Shown piece by piece: positions 17,320-25,700 of a DNA stretch of 64,000 nucleotides (positions are counted from its first letter, which is position 1; each line of letters starts with the position of its first letter). Origin of the DNA: Flavobacteriaceae bacterium MAR_2009_75 (GTDB taxonomy: Bacteria; Bacteroidota; Bacteroidia; Flavobacteriales; Flavobacteriaceae); the NCBI GenBank assembly GCA_002813285.1, contig PHTZ01000001.1, positions 3,223,501 to 3,287,500 of the forward strand. The letters run 5' to 3'. The notes beneath the pieces were generated by a model. It was not told the DNA's origin, searched no databases, and was given only the letters and a program-made list of their open reading frames with translations. Both the position numbers and the translations under genes were made by a program.

Positions 17320-18492
17320 TTATTTACTAATGACTTTTATAGTTTCTTTTACCTTTTGTGCTATTTCGCGTGCTTTTGTAATGTCTTGGTTCACAATGGT
17401 AACATGCCCCATCTTTCTAAATGGCCTTGTTTGCTTCTTACCATAAATATGTGGGGTCACGCCCTCAAGACTAAGAATTTCTTCCATATTTTCATAGTGC
17501 ACATCGCCCGTGTGGTTTTCTGCACCGACCAAATTTACCATTATACCGGCAACCTTACTTTTTGTATCTCCTAAAGGTAAGTTAAGAATTGCGCGAATGT
17601 GCTGCTCGAATTGATTGGTGTAACTCGCTTCAATGCTGTAATGACCACTGTTATGGGGCCTTGGAGCTACTTCGTTCACCAAAATTTTATCGTTTTGTGT
17701 TTGAAAAAGTTCGACCGCCAACAAGCCTACATGTTCTATTTTCTCCGAAACCTGTAACGCTACTTCTTGAGCTTTGCGTGCGACATCTTCATTGATTCGG
17801 GCCGGGCAAATAACATATTCTACTTGATTGGCTTCGGGATGAAACTCCATTTCTACGACCGGATATGTTTTCACTTCGCCGTTGGCACTGCGGCATACGA
17901 TAACCGCAAGTTCGTTTTTGAAATCGATCATTTCTTCGGCGATACATTCCCCAGAAGGTAAGGCGTCTAAGTCTTCTAGCTTTCTTACGACCTTGACCCC
18001 CTGACCGTCATAGCCAAATTGAGCGGCTTTCCAGATAAAAGGAAATTTTATTCCACCATTTTCGATACTGTCCTCAATTTCGCTTTTATAGGCAAATCTG
18101 CTAAATTCCGCGGTGGGTATACCGTGATCTACATAAAACAGCTTTTGCTTTGCCTTGTTCTGTATAATACGAAGAGCTTTGGTCGGTGGGTAGACCATTT
18201 TACCTTCTTGCTCTAGTTTCTCAAGGGCATCAAGGTTTACGTTCTCGATTTCAATCGTAAGTACATCTACGTCTTTGGCGAAATCGATTACGGTATCATA
18301 ATCCATCAAACTGCCTTGTACGAATTGGTTACAGGCAATTTTGCAGGGCGCTTCGTCCGAGGCATCGAGCACCTTGGTTTTGATATCAAATTTTCTTGTT
18401 TCATAGAGTAGCATCTTCCCCAATTGGCCACCACCAAGAATACCTAGGTTGAAGCTAGAAGAAAAATAGTTTCTGTTGTTTTTTACTGGCAT
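17320..18492 (-). CDS. purK: 5-(carboxyamino)imidazole ribonucleotide synthase
   Basis: This ATP-grasp enzyme makes N5-CAIR from AIR, ATP and bicarbonate. The start MPVKNNRNYFSSSF is followed by the nucleotide-binding GILGGGQLGKML. Later come FPFIWKAAQFGYDGQGV and the signature NEVAPRPHNSGHY. It has about 390 residues, the usual length. Start choice: the frame extends to a TTG at 18513 and has ATGs at 18498 and 18492. A perfect -7 box at 18511-18518 puts the transcript start near 18505, which excludes the TTG and leaves the two ATGs. The shorter one is given because conservation starts just after it. It is the first gene of the purKE-EF-hand-dcp operon. Confidence 0.95.
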   Translation of the reverse strand: MPVKNNRNYFSSSFNLGILGGGQLGKMLLYETRKFDIKTKVLDASDEAPCKIACNQFVQGSLMDYDTVIDFAKDVDVLTIEIENVNLDALEKLEQEGKMVYPPTKALRIIQNKAKQKLFYVDHGIPTAEFSRFAYKSEIEDSIENGGIKFPFIWKAAQFGYDGQGVKVVRKLEDLDALPSGECIAEEMIDFKNELAVIVCRSANGEVKTYPVVEMEFHPEANQVEYVICPARINEDVARKAQEVALQVSEKIEHVGLLAVELFQTQNDKILVNEVAPRPHNSGHYSIEASYTNQFEQHIRAILNLPLGDTKSKVAGIMVNLVGAENHTGDVHYENMEEILSLEGVTPHIYGKKQTRPFRKMGHVTIVNQDITKAREIAQKVKETIKVISK

Positions 18493-18510
18493 GTTCATCG
18501 CTTGTAGGCA

Positions 18511-18518
18511 CAAAAATA
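18511..18518 (-). promoter_or_regulatory. -7 box for the purK operon
   Basis: The bottom strand reads TATTTTTG, a perfect TAnnTTTG. It lies 12-18 nt upstream of the purK ATGs and is back to back with the hpt-adk promoter about 54 bp away. Confidence 0.55.
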
Positions 18519-18571
18519 CATCGAATTCCCAAAACCGAGGTCAGGGTGTTAAAAAAGAGAAATCAAAATGC

Positions 18572-18579
18572 TATATTTG
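18572..18579 (+). promoter_or_regulatory. -7 box for the hpt-adk gene
   Basis: TATATTTG is a perfect TAnnTTTG. Transcription would begin near 18585, downstream of all in-frame ATG codons in the upstream extension and 17 or so nt before the TTG at 18602. This supports the TTG start. No convincing -33 TTG was seen. Confidence 0.6.
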
Positions 18580-18601
18580 GCAATTCCCAAAAGTTTTGGC
18601 A

Positions 18602-19708
18602 TTGATAAAACTGCACGACAAACACTTTAAACCATTTTTGAGCGAAGCGCAAATAGAGGCTGCGGTAAAGAACGTGGCTGAAAAAGTTGCTGCCGATTAC
18701 AAAGATGAGGTGCCCATATTTGTGGGTGTTCTCAATGGGGCCTTTATGTTCGTTTCCGATTTTTTGAAGCATTACCCTTACGACTGTGAGGTGTCTTTCG
18801 TAAAACTAAGTTCGTATCAAGGCTTGACCTCCACAGGTATTGTTGAAACTCTTTTAGATGTTTCTGAAGATATAGAAGGTAGAAGTGTGGTGATTTTAGA
18901 GGATATTATCGATACTGGAAGAACCCTTAAAGAATTGGTTCATCTTTTTTCGAACGCTAACGTCAAGGAGTTTAAGATTGCTAGCCTTTTTTATAAATCT
19001 GATGTATATAACGGGGAGTACGCCATTGACTATTGGGGAATTGAAATACCGGATAAATTTATAGTGGGATATGGTCTCGATTACAAAGAACTTGGCCGTA
19101 ACCTCAAACAAGTTTACCAACTAAACCAAAAACATATGATCAATCTCGTACTGTTCGGGAAACCGGGTGCCGGTAAAGGTACCCAGGCAGAATTTTTAAA
19201 GGAAAAATACAATTTAAAACATATCTCTACCGGAGACCTTTTTCGGTATAATATGAAAAATGATACCGATTTGGGCAAATTGGCTAAATCTTATATAGAT
19301 AAGGGTGATTTGGTTCCCGATGAGGTTACCATCAAAATGTTGGAGGATGCGGTCGATAAGAACCCCGATGCAAGTGGGTTTATTTTTGACGGCTTCCCTC
19401 GAACTGCTGCACAAGCAAATGCTTTAGATAAGTTTTTAGCGGGAAAAGATATGAAAGTCGATGCCACTATCGCTCTTGAAGCAAAAGATGAAATCTTGAT
19501 ACAGAGATTACTTGAACGGGGTAAAGTTAGTGGTAGAAGTGATGACCAAGACGAAGATAAGATCCGTAATCGATTTGATGAATACAATGAGAAAACGGCC
19601 CCCCTTAAAGACTATTACGAAGAACAGGGCAAGTTTCATAGTGTCAACGGTATTGGCGAAATCGATGAAGTTACCCATCGTCTAGGTAAGGTAATCGAAG
19701 AGTTATAA
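18602..19708 (+). CDS. Fused hypoxanthine phosphoribosyltransferase-adenylate kinase
   Basis: One 368-codon frame joins two purine enzymes. Residues 1-177 are hypoxanthine phosphoribosyltransferase, with GVLNGAFMFVSDF and the PRPP-binding VVILEDIIDTGRTLKEL. Residues 179-368 are adenylate kinase, with P-loop FGKPGAGKGTQ, the NMP-binding part HISTGDLFR, FDGFPRTAAQ and the lid segment RLLERGKVSGRSDD. The linker is only QLNQKHM and there is no stop between the parts. The internal Met at 19136 could also allow a separate kinase to be made. I place the start at the TTG at 18602 (Met-IKLHDKHFKPF) because the family begins there and the -7 box at 18572 rules out the upstream ATG. I recall adenylate kinases of this length in other flavobacteria, so the fusion is probably lineage-specific and not an assembly error. 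Confidence 0.9.
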   Translation: MIKLHDKHFKPFLSEAQIEAAVKNVAEKVAADYKDEVPIFVGVLNGAFMFVSDFLKHYPYDCEVSFVKLSSYQGLTSTGIVETLLDVSEDIEGRSVVILEDIIDTGRTLKELVHLFSNANVKEFKIASLFYKSDVYNGEYAIDYWGIEIPDKFIVGYGLDYKELGRNLKQVYQLNQKHMINLVLFGKPGAGKGTQAEFLKEKYNLKHISTGDLFRYNMKNDTDLGKLAKSYIDKGDLVPDEVTIKMLEDAVDKNPDASGFIFDGFPRTAAQANALDKFLAGKDMKVDATIALEAKDEILIQRLLERGKVSGRSDDQDEDKIRNRFDEYNEKTAPLKDYYEEQGKFHSVNGIGEIDEVTHRLGKVIEEL

Positions 19709-19719
19709 TTCATTTAAAA

Positions 19720-20430
19720 ATGAAAAATCTGGACTGGCTCAAAACCGTAGTTATAGCAATTGCAATTATAATTGCAGGTTACTTTGTGGGTAACATGCAC
19801 CGTATAGGCAAGCAATACGACCGCTACGTTCAGGTAAAGGGGCTTTCAGAACGTGAGGTGAATGCCGATTTGGCCGTTTGGCCTATGACCATATCGTTGA
19901 CCGGAAATGATTTGGTAACCTTGCGAAAAGATATCGAAGAGCAGAACCGACAAGTTTCACGTTTTTTTAAGGATCAAGGTTTTACCGACGATGAACTTAC
20001 CCGCGGTACTATAAACGTTACCGATGCCCGGGCCAATATTTACAATAACAATGCTCAGCAGAGTCAATATCGGTATTTGGCCAATTCTGAGATTACGGTG
20101 CGTACTTCAGATATTGCTCGATTGCAAAAAGCGTTGGCCGAATCGACTGAACTCATTTCTGATGGAGTATTATTGGGCTCTAAAAATACTTGGAGGCCTA
20201 TTGAGTATATTTTTACCGGTTTGAACGATATCAAGCCCGAAATGGTCGAGGAGGCTACTAAAAATGCACGTGAGGTAGCGGAAAAATTCGCCCGTGATTC
20301 GCAGGCAAGTGTGGGCGAGATACGGGTTGCCAGACAAGGGCTTTTCTCCATTAGTGACCGAGATCAGAACACGCCCCAAATTAAAATAGTAAGAGTGGTC
20401 AATACCATCGACTTTCAGTTGAAAGATTAG
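19720..20430 (+). CDS. SIMPL-domain (DUF541) protein
   Basis: This 236-residue protein has one N-terminal membrane span at about residues 8-26 (TVVIAIAIIIAGYFVG), acting as an uncleaved anchor, followed by a periplasmic SIMPL domain. The domain start YVQVKGLSEREVNADLAVWPMTI and the later VREVAEKFARDSQASVGEIR are typical. SIMPL proteins are linked to envelope stress and to signalling partners in other phyla, but no precise role is known. It starts 11 nt after hpt-adk and is probably co-transcribed with it. Confidence 0.87.
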   Translation: MKNLDWLKTVVIAIAIIIAGYFVGNMHRIGKQYDRYVQVKGLSEREVNADLAVWPMTISLTGNDLVTLRKDIEEQNRQVSRFFKDQGFTDDELTRGTINVTDARANIYNNNAQQSQYRYLANSEITVRTSDIARLQKALAESTELISDGVLLGSKNTWRPIEYIFTGLNDIKPEMVEEATKNAREVAEKFARDSQASVGEIRVARQGLFSISDRDQNTPQIKIVRVVNTIDFQLKD

Positions 20431-20472
20431 GCTTTAAGAAACTTCCCATAATATTCTAAGATACCTAAACGT

Positions 20473-20488
20473 CCCTTTTTAAAAAGGG
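20473..20488. promoter_or_regulatory. Perfect 16-bp palindrome upstream of obg
   Basis: CCCTTTTTAAAAAGGG lies 15 bp before the obg -7 box, covering the place where a -33 element would be. It could be an operator for a dimeric regulator. It could also be a weak terminator for the SIMPL gene, although no T-run follows on the plus strand. Confidence 0.4.
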
Positions 20489-20502
20489 TCAAACGAATTG
20501 CG

Positions 20503-20510
20503 TACTTTTG
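20503..20510 (+). promoter_or_regulatory. -7 box for obg
   Basis: TACTTTTG is a perfect TAnnTTTG, 33 nt before the obg ATG. The -33 region is taken up by a 16-bp palindrome. Confidence 0.55.
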
Positions 20511-20543
20511 TAGCTCGTAGAATCCTAATTTTTAAACAGTAAG

Positions 20544-21560
20544 ATGACCGAAGGCAATTTTGTAGATTATGTGAAGATTTATGCCCAATCAGGTAATGGT
20601 GGTAAGGGTTCGGTGCATTTACATCGCGAAAAATACATAACCAAAGGTGGCCCAGATGGGGGTGATGGCGGTCGAGGTGGTCATGTTATTATGCGCGGGA
20701 ATGAAAATTTATGGACACTCGTAAACTTTAAATTCAAAAAACATTTTAGGGCCGGTCATGGTGGGCACGGTAGTAAGCAAAGAAGTACGGGTGCCGATGG
20801 TGACGATGTTTATCTAGATGTTCCATTAGGCACCGTGGTCAAACATGCCGAAACGAACGAAGTTCTTTTTGAAATCACCGAACATGGTGAAGAAAAAATT
20901 CTTGTCGAAGGTGGTATGGGCGGTCGTGGCAACTGGCACTTTAAGAGCAGTACCAACCAGACCCCAAGATATGCCCAGCCAGGTATACCAGGCCAAGAAA
21001 TCGATGTTATATTTGAATTGAAAGTCTTGGCCGATGTGGGGCTTGTGGGTTTCCCAAATGCCGGAAAATCTACTTTACTTTCGGTGATTACTTCCGCTAA
21101 ACCTAAAATTGCCGATTATGAATTTACGACTCTTAAACCCAATTTGGGTATAGTGGAGCATCGAGATTATCAAAGTTTTGTGATGGCCGATATACCCGGT
21201 ATTATTGAAGGGGCTGCCGAGGGCAAAGGGCTAGGTCACTATTTTTTAAGACATATTGAGCGAAATGCGACTTTGTTGTTTTTGATTCCTGCAGATAGTA
21301 AAGATATTGAAGAGGAGTATCATATTCTTTTAGATGAATTACGAAGGTACAATCCTGAATTATTAGATAAAGAGCGTCTTGTTGCCATCTCTAAAAGTGA
21401 TATGTTAGATGATGAACTGAAGGCCGAGATCAGAGTAGAACTTGATAAAGAATTAGGGAATGTGCCTTATCTTTTTATATCATCTGTCGCTCAGCAAAAC
21501 ATAACCGAGCTAAAAGACAGACTTTGGGCCATGTTAAACGATGAAAAAGTGGCCGAGTAG
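20544..21560 (+). CDS. obg: GTPase Obg/CgtA
   Basis: This 338-residue ribosome-associated GTPase is needed for late 50S assembly and growth control. The glycine-rich Obg fold fills residues 1-160 ([14 protein letters not shown] and similar). The G domain follows with G1 [10 protein letters not shown]3 DIPGIIEGA and the G4-like SKSD. No C-terminal OCT domain is present, as is usual in this phylum. It has its own -7 box. Confidence 0.97.
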   Translation: MTEGNFVDYVKIYAQSGNGGKGSVHLHREKYITKGGPDGGDGGRGGHVIMRGNENLWTLVNFKFKKHFRAGHGGHGSKQRSTGADGDDVYLDVPLGTVVKHAETNEVLFEITEHGEEKILVEGGMGGRGNWHFKSSTNQTPRYAQPGIPGQEIDVIFELKVLADVGLVGFPNAGKSTLLSVITSAKPKIADYEFTTLKPNLGIVEHRDYQSFVMADIPGIIEGAAEGKGLGHYFLRHIERNATLLFLIPADSKDIEEEYHILLDELRRYNPELLDKERLVAISKSDMLDDELKAEIRVELDKELGNVPYLFISSVAQQNITELKDRLWAMLNDEKVAE

Positions 21561-21583
21561 TTAGTTGATGCAAAACACATGAT

Positions 21584-22114
21584 ATGCGAAAATTGATTTT
21601 TTTATTATTCGTTGCCCTGATATCATCTTGCAAAGCCGTTCAGGTGTATTACGACTATGATAAAGAAACCGATTTCTCGAATTATAGCACGTATAATTAT
21701 TACCCTGATATGGAGACGGGCTTGAGCCAGTTAGATGAAAATAGGTTGTTCGATGCAATCGATGCAGAACTTCAAGTGAAGGGTATTCGTTTTTCTGAAG
21801 ATCCTGATTTCTACATTAACATTAAAACTCGCTTTTTTAGACAGCCCCAAAATAATACTGTAGGCGTGGGAGTTGGTGGTACAGGCCGTAATCTCGGCGG
21901 GGGACTTTCTATCGGAATACCTATAGGGCAACCCGATCAACAGCGAGAGATTCGTTTTGATCTAGTTGATAGTAAAAAAGATGAATTGTTCTGGAATGCA
22001 GTAAGTGAAAGTGCGTTCAAAGAAAACCTGACTCCCGAAAAAAGGGAAGCCCGAATCAAGGAAATAACAGCCAAGGTCTTTTCAAAATATCCTCCAAGAA
22101 AACAACTTAAGTAA
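21584..22114 (+). CDS. DUF4136-type lipoprotein
   Basis: This 176-residue predicted lipoprotein has a hydrophobic start ending in LISSCKAV, with the lipidated Cys at residue 16. The body has the DUF4136 pattern: YDYDKETDFSNYSTYNY, then DENRLFDAIDAELQVKGI, and a C-terminal helix with TPEKREARIKEITAKVFSKYPP. A glycine-rich stretch (GVGVGGTGRNLGGG) lies in the middle. Such proteins are common in Bacteroidota envelopes and their function is unknown. It lies 23 nt after obg and may be read through from it. A probable terminator lies downstream. Confidence 0.83.
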   Translation: MRKLIFLLFVALISSCKAVQVYYDYDKETDFSNYSTYNYYPDMETGLSQLDENRLFDAIDAELQVKGIRFSEDPDFYINIKTRFFRQPQNNTVGVGVGGTGRNLGGGLSIGIPIGQPDQQREIRFDLVDSKKDELFWNAVSESAFKENLTPEKREARIKEITAKVFSKYPPRKQLK

Positions 22115-22258
22115 GGTTTGTCTTATAGTTGTTTAATATTAAACCACAGCTCAAGTGAGAAAACTTCTGGTGTTGATATTTTTCACTTTTTGAAGTCATC
22201 AAAATCTATATTTTTAGGTATTCTTTTTAAAAAGCGATTCATGATTGAATAGTAAATT

Positions 22259-22290
22259 AAAAAGACCCCGGCAATCCGGTTGAGCTTTTT
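22259..22290 (+). terminator. Probable terminator after the DUF4136 lipoprotein gene
   Basis: AAAAAG (22259-22264) pairs with CTTTTT (22285-22290), with an inner CCGG/CCGG stem around CAAT. The hairpin ends in a T-run. The internal loop between the stems makes it weaker than a classic terminator. Confidence 0.5.
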
Positions 22291-22348
22291 ACCCCTTATT
22301 CATCTATTTTTTATTGTTCCCAACCATGCGCTCTAAATAAAATTTGAA

Positions 22349-22711
22349 ATGCCTAGGCTTGCCCTGTATTATGTTGAAAACCATAAGATTGAGATAGTCA
22401 AGACTCTTCTCGGAAATGAAAAAGTGCTGGTGAACGGTGCTAAAATATCAGAGAAAAAGTCAATGAACGGGGTGCAGCATGTCTTTGAAGTCAATAAGAA
22501 TAAGTTTCGCATTGTTAGACGTCACCAGTCAAAGGTGGGTAGTATGAATACCTATGAGATATATAAAGATGAGGTGCCCGTAGCACTAATTAATGTCGAG
22601 CAGAATAAGGCCGGTCATATTCTGATTCTAATTATTATTGTGGGTATTGGATGCGGTTATCTCTTCGGAGCTTTTGTATATCAATTGTTTGTAGGCCCAT
22701 CGATATCATGA
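22349..22711 (+). CDS. Unknown protein with a C-terminal membrane anchor
   Basis: I do not recognise this 120-residue protein. Its first 90 residues are rich in Lys, Glu and Val, with a strand-like pattern (YYVENHKIEIVKTLLG, KFRIVRRHQSKVGSMNTYEIYKD). It ends in one strong membrane span at about residues 91-113 (ILILIIIVGIGCGYLFG). The layout suggests a small cytosolic domain tail-anchored in the inner membrane. Coding character is good and it has room of its own between a terminator and the convergent macroglobulin gene. No function is proposed. Confidence 0.65.
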   Translation: MPRLALYYVENHKIEIVKTLLGNEKVLVNGAKISEKKSMNGVQHVFEVNKNKFRIVRRHQSKVGSMNTYEIYKDEVPVALINVEQNKAGHILILIIIVGIGCGYLFGAFVYQLFVGPSIS

Positions 22712-22739
22712 GTTCAGAATCGAAATGTTTAAATAGCAT

Positions 22740-25700
22740 CTAATCCACATTTTTTACTGACACCCGAATACCTTCCGAATGACTAGAGAATTCGGGAGCG
22801 TACATACTTTGTATCGTGGTGATTCCATTACTGAAGTTACCTGAGTTATTGACCCGAACGTCATATTCAAATACAAATATCCCTTTAGGTAGATAATCAA
22901 AAAAGAAATTGGTGCTCGCATCTTTGGTAGTTTCATAATACCCTAGACCATCTTGCCATTTGTAGGCGGAAATGACATTAATGGGTTCGAAGCCAGCTGC
23001 CCGCATATCTTTCATGTGAACAAACTCCATATCACGATCAGCTCTTAATTCGATTCGTACTCTGACGAGGTCTCCTACTTTTAATTCAGTTTTGCTATCT
23101 ATTTCAAATAGTTTTTCACCGGTATCGGTATTCCTTTTCAAGAATATGTTTTTTCTTAATTCTAGGGGAGTTTCGGCAGAAGTTATTTTGTCTAAATCTA
23201 CAAAATATTGCCAATATAGAGCTCCCCAAGCGATTCCATCGGTAGTTTTACTCATTTGTACTTCTGCCATGTCTGAAGCTATTTCTGAACCGCTCCAAGA
23301 AGTTTTAAAGTAGCCAGTACCTGCTTCAACTTGAACCGCTTCTAATTTTTCAGGTGAAATCTTTTGACCTCCAATAGATACATTTACGGCATCGTTTACT
23401 GAAAGCCAATCTGAACCTTTCAAGAGTAGGGCATATACGGCTTCGGTGGTAGCTTTTGTGGTGCTCCATTGATTGGTCTGCTTATTTTTTAATAGCCATA
23501 TTTTCAGTTGGTCTACGGTTTCAACATCGTTCTGAATTTCTTCAAAGGCTTCAATCATCAAGGCTTGGGTCTCGATTGGTGCCTGGTACCAATACCATGA
23601 AGTCGTATTTTCTTTCCAGTACATACCTAATTCATCAGAAGTAATACTATTTTCTTTCAGACTTCTCAGAATTTTTTTAGCCGTATCTGAATCGTTATTT
23701 CTATGTAAGGTCAGGGCTAGCATTCCCTTGGCGGAAAGACTTTTCTTAGTCCAGTATTTTTTAGCTTGTTTCTGATAATAATTCTTAATCTCAAGCACTT
23801 TTTCCGAGAGAGGAATTTCGTCAAAAAAGCTGCGAATGTATAGATAGTGAATTTGCGTTTGGCTTAAATGGTCATCGTTTATATTATTGGCGTTTTTATT
23901 CATCTGTTGAAATTCTTCAACAAACGCTGAATCTAAATAGTTTATCGCCATTTCGAGCATCGGTCTTATTTCTTCAATATCAGATGATACATTCAGTTTT
24001 TTGAGATGGCCGATTCCTGAAACTATATGCTGAGTTATAGTTCGGTTATCGGGCCCGCCACTGAACCAAGCCCAGGCTCCTGAGGTTTTTTGATTGTTCT
24101 TTAATTTATTCAATGATGCGGCCTGCTCATTTTTCATTTTATTGAGATTGAACAACAGTCCTATGCGTTTTTTCTGTTCCGTTTCCGACTGTGCGTCTCT
24201 CAACCAAGGGGTTTCTTGAATCAATAACGACTTTAGTTCTTCGTTCTTTTCTAAATTGCTAATTAGCGTTTCTGAACTGGCCCACTGATTGAAAACTTCT
24301 TGTATCCTTTTATTTGAATTGGCAATATGAGTGGCCAAGCTGTTGGCGTAGTAGCGTGCAAATATCTGTTCATTGCACTCATGGGGGTATTCCATCAAAT
24401 AGGGTAGTGCCTGTACGGCGTACCAGGCCGGGTTAGAGGTAATCTCTAAACTTAGTTTGTGATGTTGTAAACTCGTCGATTTGTTATCCTTTAATTTTTG
24501 AAGCACAAACCTTTTAGTCTCGTTGCCCTTGACCCACATAGGTAGGGTTTCGGTAACAAGCATACGATTGGTCAGAACCGGTAATAAATTCTGTTCGCCA
24601 TCACTAAAATCACCCGCTTTGGCAATAATTTTATATTGAACCGCCTGTAAGCCTTTAGGTATTTTCAATCTCCATACAACTTGGGTGTTGCCTAAAGAAT
24701 CGACCTTAAAAGATTGTATTTGTTCTTCGGATGTAGGAATAATTAGTTTAGAAGTAACTTCTTTGCTGGATACTGCATCAACAAGCTCGATCCTAGCTTT
24801 ACCGGAAAGATTCTCATTCGTCAGATTTGCAATTTTACTGCTAATCGTAATTTCATCACCTTCTCGCAAAAACCTGGGCGTGTTGGGTATTACCATCAAC
24901 TCTTTCTGAGTAACCGTACGAAGACTTGTTATCTTGCTCTTAAGACTTTTGGTATGTGCCAAAAGCTGTAGTTTCCATTCGGTCATTGCTTCGGGGCTCG
25001 TAAAACTAAACGAAATATTGCCTTCGCTATCGGTGTTGAGTTGAGGCAAGAAAAAAGCCGTTTCTTCAAGATTTTTGCGAATGGGTACATCTTCAAACTT
25101 GGTTTCTTGCCCTAGTTGTTGTTGGGGGGCATTGTTAGATTCATTTTGTTCACCATAGCCAACGGTTACAACTTCATCTAAACTAGCATCTGATGACTCC
25201 ATTTCCATTACTGCCGAAGCCATTGGGGCCGACCTTTTCATCATGCTGCCGGTATGGAAACGACTGATATTTTGTCCAAAATAGAACCCAAACCATTGGA
25301 ATGAATCATATTGTTGCTGCGTGAAACTATAGAGGTCATTTTTTATGTACGCTCTAAAATTGCTCGTGCCATAGCTAGTGTTTGCGTTACTGTAGTTTCG
25401 GGAATAATAGGTAGACCTTCCCAAAGGGTTAAAGTTCCAAGAATGTGGGCGAAAGGCGTCTAATGAAGCATCGTACATGCTGGCCAACAATTCAGCTGAA
25501 ACTTTTTCTCCTTGAGGTCCTTTAATTTTGAACGACCAGGTTTCATCGATGCCTGGGCGAATTTTGTCCCTAAAGGTTTTGGTCTCAATTTCGAGGTCTG
25601 TAGAAGGATAAGGGACCGATATCGAAACTGAACCCGATTCAAACGAATTAAATGCCGAAAAACTATAGTTGATGGCAAAGCCGCCCAAATCATCTTCGTT

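Noticed and set aside
18476-18601. N-terminal extension of 42 codons on hpt-adk from TTG/ATG codons at 18476 or 18491
   Set aside because: It lies upstream of the -7 box, overlaps the purK start and promoter, and has no HPRT similarity.
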